This document shows, one piece after another, positions 25,751-34,648 of a DNA stretch of 64,000 nt. Where the stretch lies: the NCBI RefSeq assembly GCF_005222485.1, contig NZ_CP029078.1:8743501-8807500 (forward strand). The letters run 5' to 3'. How positions within the stretch are numbered: the first letter of the stretch is position 1; each line of letters starts with the position of its first letter. The notes beneath the pieces are model-generated. The model saw nothing but the letters and a program-made list of their open reading frames with translations, did no database searches and was not told the origin of the DNA. The translations under genes were made by a program, and so were the position numbers. The DNA is from Streptomyces griseoviridis. GTDB lineage: Bacteria; Actinomycetota; Actinomycetes; Streptomycetales; Streptomycetaceae.

Positions 25751-27190
25751 TCAGCCGCGCGGCCGGTCCGGTCCGGCTGTCGGGGTCTTAGGGGCCGTCG
25801 GGGTCTTCGGGCGGCGGCCGGTGGCCGCGGTCAGGGCGACCGCGAGGCCGCCCGCCGCGACCGAGGCCACCAGGGCGAGCGCGGTGCGCCGGCCGCCGCC
25901 CGCGCCGAGCAGCGCCGCCACGGCCACGACCGTCAGGGCGCCCGCCGCCTGCACCGACGTCTGGTACACGGCGCCCGCCGGGCCCCGGTCGGTGTCGCGC
26001 ACGCCCGCCATGGCCTGGGTGTTGAGCGCGGCGAACTGGAGGGCGAAGCCGAGCCCCACCAGCAGCAGCGCCGGGAGCGCGGCGGACGGGTAGGAGGGGT
26101 GCGGGCCCGCCGTCAGGTACCAGAGGTATCCGGCGGGCGGCGCCCAGGCGCCGAGGGCGATCAGCCGGGCCGGACCGAACCGGCCCACCAGACGCCGCGA
26201 CAGCCCCGACGCGACCGCCACCGCCAGCGGCAGGCTCGCCGGCAGCAGCGCCGCCCCGGTGCCCAGCGGCGAGAGGCCGCCGTCTTGCTGGAGGTCGAAC
26301 GTCACGACGAACAGGAAGCCCAGGTAGGACCCGTTGAGGGCGGCTGCCCCGAGAGCCGACCACCGCAGCGGCCGGTTCGCGAGGAGCCCGGGGCGCAGCA
26401 GCGGTCGCGGCGCGCTCCGTTCGACGCGCGCGAACACCGCGCCGAGCGCCCCCGCGAGCAGCAGGAGGAAGAGCGTCACCGGGTCCGTCCACCCGGCGCC
26501 AGGACCCCGGGTGAGCGCCCAGGCCAGGGCGAGCAGGGCGCCCGCGGAGGTGACGGCACCCGGAAGGTCGTAGGCGCGCGCCGTCCCCGCACCGGGTCCG
26601 GTGCCCGGGACCAGCCTCAGCCCGGCCAGGAACAGCACCAGGGCGACCGGCGCGGGGAACAGGAACGTCAAGCGCCAGCCGGCCTCGGTCAGCAGCCCCG
26701 ACAGCAGCAGCCCGGCCGAGAACCCGCCCGCCCCGAACAGCGAGTAGACGGAGACCGCCCGGTCGCGCGCGGGCCCCGCCGGGAAGGCGTCCGCGATGAT
26801 CGCGAGGCCGGTGGGCGCGGTGAGCGCGGCGCAGGCGCCCTTCACGATCCGCGAGGCGATCAGCAGCGGTCCGCTCGGCGCCAGGCTGCCCAGCAGCGAG
26901 GCGACGGCGAACAGCAGCAGCGCGGCGAGGTACACCCGGCGCCGGCCCAGCTCGGCCACCAGCCGCCCCGACAGGAGCAGCAGGCCGCCGAAGCCGAGGG
27001 CGAACCCGCCGACCACCCAGCCGAGGGCGGTCGGCGACAGCCCGAGACCGGCGCCGATCGACGGCAGGGCGACGACGGCCACCGACACCTCGAGGGCGTC
27101 GAGGAGCATGTTGCCTGAGAGCACGAACAGCAGGCCCCGTCCGACGACGGTCGCGGTGGAGCCGGGGGCGGCGGCCCGGTCGGTGGTCAT
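25751..27190 (-). CDS. MFS drug-exporter (DHA2-like)
   Basis: 479-residue transporter with about 14 hydrophobic segments. MFS motif A is seen after the second helix (SGRLVAELGRRRVYL) and the motif-C-like stretch GGFSAGLLLSG in helix 5. Proton-driven export of the finished product, hence self-resistance, is the expected role, as for LanJ-type transporters. It lies between the angucycline core genes and the sugar genes in the same direction. Confidence 0.9.
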   Translation of the reverse strand: MTTDRAAAPGSTATVVGRGLLFVLSGNMLLDALEVSVAVVALPSIGAGLGLSPTALGWVVGGFALGFGGLLLLSGRLVAELGRRRVYLAALLLFAVASLLGSLAPSGPLLIASRIVKGACAALTAPTGLAIIADAFPAGPARDRAVSVYSLFGAGGFSAGLLLSGLLTEAGWRLTFLFPAPVALVLFLAGLRLVPGTGPGAGTARAYDLPGAVTSAGALLALAWALTRGPGAGWTDPVTLFLLLLAGALGAVFARVERSAPRPLLRPGLLANRPLRWSALGAAALNGSYLGFLFVVTFDLQQDGGLSPLGTGAALLPASLPLAVAVASGLSRRLVGRFGPARLIALGAWAPPAGYLWYLTAGPHPSYPSAALPALLLVGLGFALQFAALNTQAMAGVRDTDRGPAGAVYQTSVQAAGALTVVAVAALLGAGGGRRTALALVASVAAGGLAVALTAATGRRPKTPTAPKTPTAGPDRPRG

Positions 27191-27231
27191 GCGTGTCCTC
27201 GTCCTCTCTCCCGGTGGGGCGGTGCGGCGGG

Positions 27232-27999
27232 TCAGCCGCCGAGCAGGGTGCCGCCACTGGCGTCGAGGAGCCCGCCGGTGATCCAGCGGGCGTCGTCGGA
27301 GGCGAGGAACGCCACCACGTCGGCGATGTCCCGGGTCTGGCCGACCCGGTGGAACGGCGACAGCGCCGCCATCTGCTCGACGACCTCCGGCATGTCGAAG
27401 ACCGGCGTCCCGTTGTCGGTGATGCCGGGCGCCACCGAGTTCACGGTGATGCCGCGGGCCGCCAGGTGCTTGGCGAAGTGCAGGGTGAGCTGCTCGATCG
27501 CGCCCTTCGTCATCGCGTAGGCGACTTCCTGCGGGTTGGCGAAACGGGTCAGCCCGGAGGAGATGTTGACGATGCGTCCGTTGTCGTTGAGGAGCCCCAG
27601 CACGCGCTGCACGAGGAAGAACGGCGCCTTGGCGTTGACCGCGACCAGCCGGTCGAAGATCTCCGGGGTCACGTCCTCCGGGGCCACCCCGCCCATCACA
27701 CCGGCGTTGTTGACCAGGATGTCGAGCCCGTGCCCGCTCGCGCCGTGCTCGTCGAGGCCCGCCTCCAGACCCGCGACCAGCGTGTCCACGTCGCCCGGCA
27801 CGCCCAGTTCGGCCTGGACGGCGAAGGCCCGGCCGCCCTCCTCGGTGATACCGGCGACGACCTTCCCGGCCGCCGCCTCGTCGCTGTTGTAGTGGACGGC
27901 GACCAGCGCGCCGTCGCGCGCCAGGCGCTCGGCGGTCGCCCGGCCGATGCCTCGGCTCGAACCCGTCACGAGTGCGGTCCTGCCGGCGAGCCTGCTCAT
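27232..27999 (-). CDS. SDR ketoreductase of the angucycline pathway (LanV / UrdM C-terminal-like)
   Basis: 255-residue classical SDR: TGSSRGIG cofactor motif, NNAGVMGG, Ser and active-site Tyr in the AYAMTKG segment, C-terminal DASGGTLLGG. It overlaps the upstream oxygenase by 4 bp (ATGA) and has GGAGGAA before the ATG at 27999. In urdamycin, PgaM and CabM the oxygenase and this reductase are one fused polypeptide, with an internal start releasing the reductase; in landomycin they are separate. Here they are separate. Expected to act at C6 of the early angucyclinone after M-type oxygenation. Confidence 0.85.
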   Translation of the reverse strand: MSRLAGRTALVTGSSRGIGRATAERLARDGALVAVHYNSDEAAAGKVVAGITEEGGRAFAVQAELGVPGDVDTLVAGLEAGLDEHGASGHGLDILVNNAGVMGGVAPEDVTPEIFDRLVAVNAKAPFFLVQRVLGLLNDNGRIVNISSGLTRFANPQEVAYAMTKGAIEQLTLHFAKHLAARGITVNSVAPGITDNGTPVFDMPEVVEQMAALSPFHRVGQTRDIADVVAFLASDDARWITGGLLDASGGTLLGG

Positions 28000-29507
28000 G
28001 AGATTCCTCCAGAAGTGGGGTGTGCGGTGTCGGGCAGCCCGAGCCAGCGGTGCAGCGCCGCCTCGGGACGTGGGGTGTCGGACGCGGTCCAGGCGATGTG
28101 CCCGTCGGGCCGCACGAGCACGGCGCCTGCGCTCGCCAGTGCGGCGTCGCCCGGGGCCGTGGCGGACAGGGCGCGCACCCGCCGGCCCCACGGCGCCGCC
28201 GCCGCGGCCAGCAGGGCGGCCCGGCGCGGGTCGCCCGACAGGTCGAGCAGCAGGGCGCGGCCGGCGCGCAGCAGTCGCGCGCCGCTCACCCGGCCGAGCG
28301 CCGCGGTCTCAAGGACGGTGGGCGGCAGCCGGCGGCCGAGCAGCGGGTGCGCGCCCTCGCCGACGTCGTAGCGGATGTCGAGACCGCTGATGGTGGACGC
28401 CAGATGGCGGCGGACGGCGTCGGAGCCGAGCAGTTCGCCGACGACCGCGCGCAGCGGCTCGACCTCGGGCCCCGAGAGCAGCAGCAGCGCCTGCGCCCTG
28501 ATCCCGGACAGCACCCGCCGTCCCACCGCGTGGCGTTCGTCGTGGTAGCTGTCCAGCAGCCCGGCCGATCCCTTGCGGGCGACCTGGACGGCCAGTTTCC
28601 AGCCGAGGTTGACGGCGTCCTGGAGGCCCAGGTTGAGGGCCTGGCCGCCGATCGGCAGCTGCGCGTGGGCGGCGTCGCCGGCCAGCAGGACGCGTCCGGC
28701 CCGGTAGTGCGAGACCTGCCGCGACACGTCCCCGAAGGCGTTGATCCACAGCGGGGTGCCGCCGCTGACGTCCTCGCCCGTGACCCGCTTCCACACCGTG
28801 GCCAGCTCGCCGAACCCGGGGGCGCCCGAGCGCGGCGCGGCGACCCGCCCGAACTCGTGCACCATGATCCGGGTGACGCCGTCGCCGCGTCTGGCCGCGA
28901 TGGCGAGACCGCCCTCCAGCCGCTGGAACCTGCGGTCGGGGACCTCGATGCCCGCGACGTCCGCCCGGATCAGCTCCCTGGTGGCGTCGGTCCCGGGGAA
29001 GTCGAGCCCGGCCAGTTCGCGCACCGCGCTCCGCTCGCCGTCGCAGCCGACCACGCACAGGGCGCGCAGCCGCAGCCGGCCCGCCGGACCCACCGCCTCG
29101 ACCTCGACGAAGTCGTCGGCCACGGTCAGCGCGGTCACCTCGTGCCCCCGGCGCACATCGGCGCCGAGCCGCTTCGCCCAGGAGCCGAGCAGGGCCTCCG
29201 TGCGGTCCTGCGGCACCTTCCACTGGCCCGGGTGGCTGCCGGGCAGGGTGAAGTCCAGCGGGAGCCCGGCGAAGTGGCCCCGGGTGTCGCCCGGTACCGG
29301 GCCGAGCGCGTCGAGCAGGCCGCGGCTGTCGAAGAGTTCCATGGTGCGGGCGTGCAGGGTGGAGGCGCGGGACTCGGTGGTCGGCGCGGGAAGCCTCTCC
29401 AGGACGACCACCCGGGCGCCGCCGAGGCGCAGTTCGGCGGCGAGCATCAGCCCGACCGGGCCCGCGCCGACCACCACCACCTGGGTCTGTTCAGGCCGCT
29501 CGGTCAC
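27996..29507 (-). CDS. FAD-dependent monooxygenase, M type
   Basis: 503-residue aromatic hydroxylase (p-hydroxybenzoate hydroxylase-like). FAD motif GAGPVGLMLAAEL at the N-terminus, GCDGERSAVR in the middle and the GD motif LLAGDAAHAQLPIGGQALN; the C-terminal thioredoxin-like domain is present. It follows the aromatase in the standard urd/lan order, which identifies it as the UrdM/LanM-type hydroxylase (12b oxygenation or the second hydroxylation). GTG at 29507 overlaps the aromatase stop. NADPH-dependent. Confidence 0.9.
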   Translation of the reverse strand: MTERPEQTQVVVVGAGPVGLMLAAELRLGGARVVVLERLPAPTTESRASTLHARTMELFDSRGLLDALGPVPGDTRGHFAGLPLDFTLPGSHPGQWKVPQDRTEALLGSWAKRLGADVRRGHEVTALTVADDFVEVEAVGPAGRLRLRALCVVGCDGERSAVRELAGLDFPGTDATRELIRADVAGIEVPDRRFQRLEGGLAIAARRGDGVTRIMVHEFGRVAAPRSGAPGFGELATVWKRVTGEDVSGGTPLWINAFGDVSRQVSHYRAGRVLLAGDAAHAQLPIGGQALNLGLQDAVNLGWKLAVQVARKGSAGLLDSYHDERHAVGRRVLSGIRAQALLLLSGPEVEPLRAVVGELLGSDAVRRHLASTISGLDIRYDVGEGAHPLLGRRLPPTVLETAALGRVSGARLLRAGRALLLDLSGDPRRAALLAAAAAPWGRRVRALSATAPGDAALASAGAVLVRPDGHIAWTASDTPRPEAALHRWLGLPDTAHPTSGGIS

Positions 29508-30463
29508 GCCCTGACCCGCCGTTCCGCGTACTCCTTGGCGTGGCCGAGGGTGGCGCGGCTGTTGGTGCTCAGGGCGGAGTGCACGTACTGCCGGGCGTCC
29601 GCGACACTCGCCCGCTCCCCGAGGACGCGCGCGATGTTGTCGGTGTTGAGGACGACGGTGTGCTGCGAGGTGGCGGCCACGCCCCCGTCCCGCTCGGTGA
29701 ACGTCCACAGGCCGGTGTGCAGGGTCATCAGCGCGGGCAGCGTGACCTGCTTGTAGGCGATGCGCCGGTGCGGGAACGCCACCCGGTACGACTTGGTGGT
29801 GTGCGTCGAACCGTCCTTGGCCCGGGTGTCCATCTCCAGGACCTGGAGCCCCGGTACGTCCTCGGAGAAGCGGACCGACGCCACGTGCGGCAGCCGCTCC
29901 ACCCAGAGACCGGCCTCGTCGATGAAGGCGTAGACGTCCTTCACCGACCCGGCGATCCGCACGGTGTCCTCGAAGGAGAACGTCAACTCGGCCGACTTGT
30001 GCGCGAGTTCGACGTTCCGCTTCAGGGCGGCCAGCTCGGAGCGGGAGTTGCGGTCGACGGCCTCGTCGATCCACTTCAGGCCCGCCGGGTCGTCGTCGAC
30101 CGCCCGGTAGTCGTGCAGCAGCCGCACCCGCGAGGTGGCGCCCGACAGCGGCTCGACGATCCAGGTGCCGCCCATCGCCGCGACCGGCGGGGTGGAGACC
30201 TCCTGCCGGAAGGTGATGCGCGCCCGCTCAGGGTCGAGGATGCGGCGCGACGTCCAGTTCTTCGGTTCGCCGTTCGCGGTCGCCCAGATCTCGATGCGCT
30301 CCTCGCCCGCGCCGCCCTCGCCGCCCTCGATCCGGTCGACGTGGATGGTCGGCGGGAAGATCCGCGGCCAGTTCTCCACCTCGGCGATCAGCCGGTAGAC
30401 GGCGTCCGCCGGGGCGTCGATGGCGATGTCGTGCTCGACCTCGCGGAGGCCCTCCTGCGACAT
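29504..30463 (-). CDS. Two-domain aromatase/cyclase (UrdL/LanL/ActVII-like)
   Basis: 319-residue protein of two START-like (polyketide cyclase) domains: domain 1 about 10-150 (IDAPADAVYRLIAEVENWPR) and domain 2 about 160-300 (IAGSVKDVYAFIDEAGLWVER). Didomain enzymes of this kind aromatise and fix the first ring of C9-reduced decaketides. Its pairing with an ActIII-type reductase gene directly upstream fits. ATG at 30463. Confidence 0.93.
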   Translation of the reverse strand: MSQEGLREVEHDIAIDAPADAVYRLIAEVENWPRIFPPTIHVDRIEGGEGGAGEERIEIWATANGEPKNWTSRRILDPERARITFRQEVSTPPVAAMGGTWIVEPLSGATSRVRLLHDYRAVDDDPAGLKWIDEAVDRNSRSELAALKRNVELAHKSAELTFSFEDTVRIAGSVKDVYAFIDEAGLWVERLPHVASVRFSEDVPGLQVLEMDTRAKDGSTHTTKSYRVAFPHRRIAYKQVTLPALMTLHTGLWTFTERDGGVAATSQHTVVLNTDNIARVLGERASVADARQYVHSALSTNSRATLGHAKEYAERRVRA

Positions 30464-30536
30464 GTGCTCACTCCTTGCTGGTCGGAGCCGGTGCTCTGGT
30501 GTGGGTGCCGGTGGCGCGGGCCGCCGGCGGGCCGGG

Positions 30537-31322
30537 TCAGAAGTTGCCGAGTCCGCCGCAGACGTTCAGCGCCTGCGCGGTGATGGAGGCGGCGGTGTCG
30601 GTGGCCAGGTAGCCGACCAGGCCGGCGACCTCCTCGGGCGTCGAGTACCGGCCGAGCGGGATCTTCGCCTGGAACTTCTCGAGGATGGCGGCCTCGTCGG
30701 TGTCGTAGGCCGCCGCGTACCCCTGCCGCACCCGCTGCGCCATGGGCGTCTCGACATAGCCGGGGCAGACCGCGTTCACGGTGATGCCGGTCGGCGCCAG
30801 CTCGTTGCCCAGCGCCTTGGTGAAGCCGACCACGCCGTGCTTGGACGCCGAGTAGGGGGCGCCGAGGACCACGCCCTGCTTGCCCGCGGTGGAGGCGACG
30901 TTGATGATCCGGCCGCGGGACTTCTCGCGCATGCCGCCGGTGGTCAGCACCTCCCGGGTGAGCAGGAAGACGCTGTTGAGGTTGGTGTCGATGACGTCGA
31001 ACCACAGGTCGTCGGCGATGTCCGCGGTCACCCCGCCGCCGCTGCGGCCCGCGTTGTTGACCAGGACGTCCACCGGGCCGAACCGTTCCACGACCGTGCG
31101 CACCAGGGCGCCGATCTCCTCCCGCGACCGCACGTCGCAGGCCGCGCCGTCGGCGGTCAGGCCCTCCTCGCGCAGCTGCTTGACCGTCGAGTCGACCTTC
31201 TGCGCGTCCCGGGCGCAGATGAACACCCGGTGCCCGGCCCGGCCCAGGGCCCGCGCGGTCGCCAGACCGATGCCGCTGGTGGCACCGGTGATCAGAGCGA
31301 CCCGCTCGCCTTGCTGTGACAT
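30537..31322 (-). CDS. C9 polyketide ketoreductase (ActIII/UrdD/LanD-like)
   Basis: 261-residue SDR with TGATSGIG, NNAGRSGGG (the PKS-KR-specific NNAGR-GGG), the SxTAGKQG segment and the active-site Tyr in YSASKH, all typical of ActIII-type reductases. It reduces the C9 carbonyl of the nascent poly-beta-ketone. ATG at 31322. Lies between the ACP and the aromatase genes as in other angucycline clusters. Confidence 0.94.
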   Translation of the reverse strand: MSQQGERVALITGATSGIGLATARALGRAGHRVFICARDAQKVDSTVKQLREEGLTADGAACDVRSREEIGALVRTVVERFGPVDVLVNNAGRSGGGVTADIADDLWFDVIDTNLNSVFLLTREVLTTGGMREKSRGRIINVASTAGKQGVVLGAPYSASKHGVVGFTKALGNELAPTGITVNAVCPGYVETPMAQRVRQGYAAAYDTDEAAILEKFQAKIPLGRYSTPEEVAGLVGYLATDTAASITAQALNVCGGLGNF

Positions 31323-31379
31323 GTGCTCCCCTTCGTGGATGGGTGGTGGTGCGGGCTCCGGCCCGCCGGGGCCCGCGGG

Positions 31380-31649
31380 TCAGCTCGCGCTGGGGGCCAC
31401 CAACTGGTGGTTGACCAGCCGGAGCAGGGTGCGGGGGGTGTCCGTGATGGTCAGCGTGTCGTCGTCGATGCTGACCTTGAACTCGCGCTCGATGCTGCCG
31501 CAGGTCTCGAGGAGCGCCAGCGACTCGTAGCCGAGGCTGTCGAAGGCGGTGTCGAGGATGTCGCCGTCGAAGTCGACCCCCTCGGGGACGCCCGCGGAGG
31601 TGTGCAGGATGCGCTTGAGGTCGTCGATCGTGAACGCGTGGGTGCTCAT
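31380..31649 (-). CDS. Acyl carrier protein of the angucycline minimal PKS
   Basis: 89-residue ACP. Ser38 in AFDSLGYES carries phosphopantetheine; FDSLGYESLALLE is the hallmark of aromatic type II ACPs. ATG at 31649. Third component of the KS-alpha/KS-beta/ACP minimal synthase. Confidence 0.95.
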   Translation of the reverse strand: MSTHAFTIDDLKRILHTSAGVPEGVDFDGDILDTAFDSLGYESLALLETCGSIEREFKVSIDDDTLTITDTPRTLLRLVNHQLVAPSAS

Positions 31650-31710
31650 GGCCGTGTCACCTTCTGTCGTTGGGGGTCGCGTGGGTCGTGCGGTCGTGCG
31701 GGGGCCGCGC

Positions 31711-32925
31711 TCACTCCGCGCGCCGGACGACGACCGCCGAGTTGAAGCCGCCCTGCCCGCGGGCCACCACCAGCGCGGTGTGCACGTCGGCGGAGCGGGG
31801 CCGCCCGGTCACCAGGTCGAGTCCGTACGCCTGGTCGGGCGAGACGTTCACGGTCGGCGGGATCATCCGGTCCCGGATCGACAGCAGCGCCGCGACGACG
31901 TCGAGCGGCGCCGCCCCCGAGTGCAGCCGGCCGGTCATGGTCTTCGGCGCCGTCACCGGCACCCCGCGCGGTCCGAACACCGCGCTGAGGGCCTCGGCCT
32001 CGGCCCGGTCCAGCTCCGGCACGGCCGCCGCGTCCGCGAACACCACATCGATGTCCTCCGGCGCCAACCGGGCGTCGTCCAGGGCCAGTTCGATGGCCCG
32101 GCGCAGCCCGGGCGGCCGTCCGCCGTGCGGAGCGGGGTCGAACGTCGCCGCGTAGCCCGCGAGTTCGCCGTACAGCCGGGCGCCCCGGCTGCGGGCCGCC
32201 TCGGCGTCCTCCAGGACGAGGATCGCGCCGCCCTCGCCCGGCACATGGCCGCCGGCCGCCGCGTCGAACGGCAGATAGGCGCGCTCCGGGTCGTCGGAGG
32301 TGCTCAGGCGTCCGGCCGCGAGCTGCGCGACCCAGCCCCACGAGCAGATCGACGCGTCCACCCCGCCGGAGACGATGACCCGGGACCCCTTGCGGATCTG
32401 CCGCCTGGCCTGGGCGAGGGCGTCGAGGCCGCCCGCCTGGTCGCTGACGACGACCCCGCTGGGGCCGCGCATGCCGTGCCGGATGGAGATCTGGCCGGTG
32501 TTGACCGCGTAGAACCACGCGAACGACTGGTAGGCGCTGACGTGCGCGCCGCCCTTGCTCCAGAGGTTGCGCAGCTCGCGCTCGCCGAACTCGAACCCGC
32601 CGGACGAACTCGCGGTGATGACCCCCGCGTCGAACTCAGGCAGCTCCTCCGGGGTGATGCCCGCGTCGGCCAGCGCCCAGTCCGCGGCCAGCAGCGCCAG
32701 CCGGGTCATCCGGTCGGTCTGCGCGATCAGCCGGCTCGGCAGGTGCTCCTCGGCCACGAAGCCGGGGACCTCGCCCGCGATCCGGGACGGGTAGCCGTCC
32801 GCGGTGAACCGGGTGATCGGTCCGATGCCGCTGCGGCCCGCGCGGGTCGCCGCCCAGTACTCCTTCGCGCCCAGCCCGTTGGGGGCCGTGACGCCCACGC
32901 CGGTGACCACCGTCGCCTGTCCCAC
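31711..32925 (-). CDS. KS-beta / chain length factor of the angucycline minimal PKS
   Basis: 404-residue ketosynthase homologue in which the active-site Cys is replaced by Gln163 (VVSDQAGGLDAL), the classical aromatic chain-length-factor signature. It forms the heterodimer with KS-alpha and sets chain length, a decaketide being expected for angucyclines. The GTG at 32925, with AGAGGAG just upstream, is preferred over an ATG at 32964 that overlaps the KS gene but lacks a ribosome site. Confidence 0.94.
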   Translation of the reverse strand: MGQATVVTGVGVTAPNGLGAKEYWAATRAGRSGIGPITRFTADGYPSRIAGEVPGFVAEEHLPSRLIAQTDRMTRLALLAADWALADAGITPEELPEFDAGVITASSSGGFEFGERELRNLWSKGGAHVSAYQSFAWFYAVNTGQISIRHGMRGPSGVVVSDQAGGLDALAQARRQIRKGSRVIVSGGVDASICSWGWVAQLAAGRLSTSDDPERAYLPFDAAAGGHVPGEGGAILVLEDAEAARSRGARLYGELAGYAATFDPAPHGGRPPGLRRAIELALDDARLAPEDIDVVFADAAAVPELDRAEAEALSAVFGPRGVPVTAPKTMTGRLHSGAAPLDVVAALLSIRDRMIPPTVNVSPDQAYGLDLVTGRPRSADVHTALVVARGQGGFNSAVVVRRAE

Positions 32926-32956
32926 GTCCGCTCCTCTCCGCCGTGTCGCCGGCCGG

Positions 32957-34243
32957 TCAGCCACGGTCGGCCGTGGTCAGGACCATGGCGCTCTGGAATC
33001 CGCCGAACCCGCTGCCGACCGTCAGGACCGTGTCCGTGCGCCACTCGCGGGCCGTCAACGGCACGTAGTCCAGGTCGCACTCGGGGTCGGGGGTGTGCAG
33101 GTTGGCCGTCGGCGGCACCAGGTCGTTCTCGATGGCGAGCGCCGACGCCGCGATCTCGATGGACCCGATCGCGCCCAGCGAGTGGCCGACCATCGACTTG
33201 ATGGAGCTGACCGGCACCCGCCGGGCGTGCTCCCCGAGGCTGCGCTTGAACGCGGCCGTCTCGTGCCGGTCGTTCTGCTTGGTGCCCGAGCCGTGCGCGT
33301 TGATGTAGTCGATGTCCTCGGGCGCCAGCCGGGACTCGTGCAGCGCCATCCGGATCGCCTCCGCCATCTCGCGGCCGTCCGGGCGCAGCCCGGTCATGTG
33401 GAAGGCGTTGCAGCGGGACGCGTAGCCCGCGATCTCGGCGTACACGTGCGCGCCCCGCCGCAGCGCCGCCTCCCGCTCCTCCAGGACGAAGACGGCGGAG
33501 CCCTCGCCGAGGACGAAGCCGTTGCGGGTGCCGTCGAAGGGCCGCGACGCGTGCTCGGGGTCGTCGTTGCGGGAGGTGGTCGCCTTGATGGCGTCGAAGC
33601 AGGCCACCGTGATCGGCGAGATCGGGGCGTCCGTGGCACCCGCGATCATCACGTCGACCGAGCCCTCGCGGATCAGGTCCACCGCGTGCCCGACCGCGTC
33701 GAGCCCGGAGGTGCAGCCGGTGGAGACGACCGTGGTCGGCCCCTCGGCGCCCACCGCCCACGCCACCTCGGCGGCGAAGGAGCTGGGCACGAAGTGGTTG
33801 TACAGATGCGGGACCGCGTAGGTGTGGTCCACCGGGTCGAGCCGGCCGCCGTCGCTGACGACGTTGTACTCCTGGTCGAGGCTCATGGTGGCGCCGACCG
33901 CGCTGCCGATGGTGACCCCGGTGCGGCACGGGTCGAGATCGGCCGCCTCCAGACCGCTGTCGGCCAGCGCCTCCCGGGTGGTGACCGTGACGAACTGGGC
34001 CGCCCGGTCCATCCGCCGGATCTCCTGCGGCGTCAGACCGTGCGCCTCGGGGGAGAAGTCGATCTCGGCGGCGACCCGGGAGCGGAACTGCGAGGGGTCG
34101 AAGAAGGTGATCCCGCGGGTCGCGGTGCGGCCCTCGCTCAACAGGCTCCAGAAGTCCTTGACACCGACCCCTCCCGGCGCGAGCACCCCGATCCCGGTGA
34201 TGACGACGCGACGGCCCAGGGGGCGCGGGTCGCGGGCGCTCAC
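32957..34243 (-). CDS. KS-alpha of the angucycline minimal PKS
   Basis: 428-residue ketosynthase. Cys177 in [14 protein letters not shown] is the classical aromatic KS-alpha active site, with [15 protein letters not shown] and [11 protein letters not shown] carrying the two His. Iteratively condenses malonyl units on the ACP. GTG at 34243 overlaps the cyclase stop by 4 bp. Confidence 0.96.
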   Translation of the reverse strand: MSARDPRPLGRRVVITGIGVLAPGGVGVKDFWSLLSEGRTATRGITFFDPSQFRSRVAAEIDFSPEAHGLTPQEIRRMDRAAQFVTVTTREALADSGLEAADLDPCRTGVTIGSAVGATMSLDQEYNVVSDGGRLDPVDHTYAVPHLYNHFVPSSFAAEVAWAVGAEGPTTVVSTGCTSGLDAVGHAVDLIREGSVDVMIAGATDAPISPITVACFDAIKATTSRNDDPEHASRPFDGTRNGFVLGEGSAVFVLEEREAALRRGAHVYAEIAGYASRCNAFHMTGLRPDGREMAEAIRMALHESRLAPEDIDYINAHGSGTKQNDRHETAAFKRSLGEHARRVPVSSIKSMVGHSLGAIGSIEIAASALAIENDLVPPTANLHTPDPECDLDYVPLTAREWRTDTVLTVGSGFGGFQSAMVLTTADRG

Positions 34244-34569
34244 GCGGTCCCGTCCCAGTGGTAGAAGCGGGTCGCCATCGCGTCGGCGGGCGAGCGCCAG
34301 GTGGCCGGGTCGTAGGCGCCGATGAACGGCTTCAGGTCGTCGCTGATCCGCACGAAGGCCGGGTGGTCCTTGGCCTCCTGGATGGCGGCGCCGCCGTCGT
34401 CGGTGTCGAAGTCCTGGAGGTGGAAGTACAGGCCGCGGTAGGAGAAGAGCTGCCGCCGCCTGGTGCCCATCAGACGCGGCATCTCGGTGGTGTCGAACTC
34501 GCCGAACAACCGGGCCACGTCACCGCCGGAACCGGGTTCCATCCGGGCGACGATCAAGGTGCTGTGCAT
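34240..34569 (-). CDS. TcmI-type polyketide cyclase (UrdF/LanF-like)
   Basis: 109-residue ferredoxin-like cyclase. The N-terminus ([20 protein letters not shown]) and the HLQDFD segment are typical of the TcmI family that closes later rings. Between oxygenase E and KS-alpha, exactly as urdF/lanF. Helps fold the benz[a]anthracene skeleton. ATG at 34569. Confidence 0.93.
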   Translation of the reverse strand: MHSTLIVARMEPGSGGDVARLFGEFDTTEMPRLMGTRRRQLFSYRGLYFHLQDFDTDDGGAAIQEAKDHPAFVRISDDLKPFIGAYDPATWRSPADAMATRFYHWDGTA

Positions 34570-34648
34570 GAGGTGCGTCTCCTTTGCCTGCGCTTCGGCT
34601 GCGGCGCTCCCGGCGCCGCGGGGTGGGACGGGTGCCTTCGACGGCGGC

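Noticed and set aside
31711..32964. ATG at 32964 as start of the aromatic KS-beta
   Set aside because: It overlaps the KS-alpha stop but lacks a ribosome site; GTG at 32925 has AGAGGAG and gives the usual KS-beta N-terminus.
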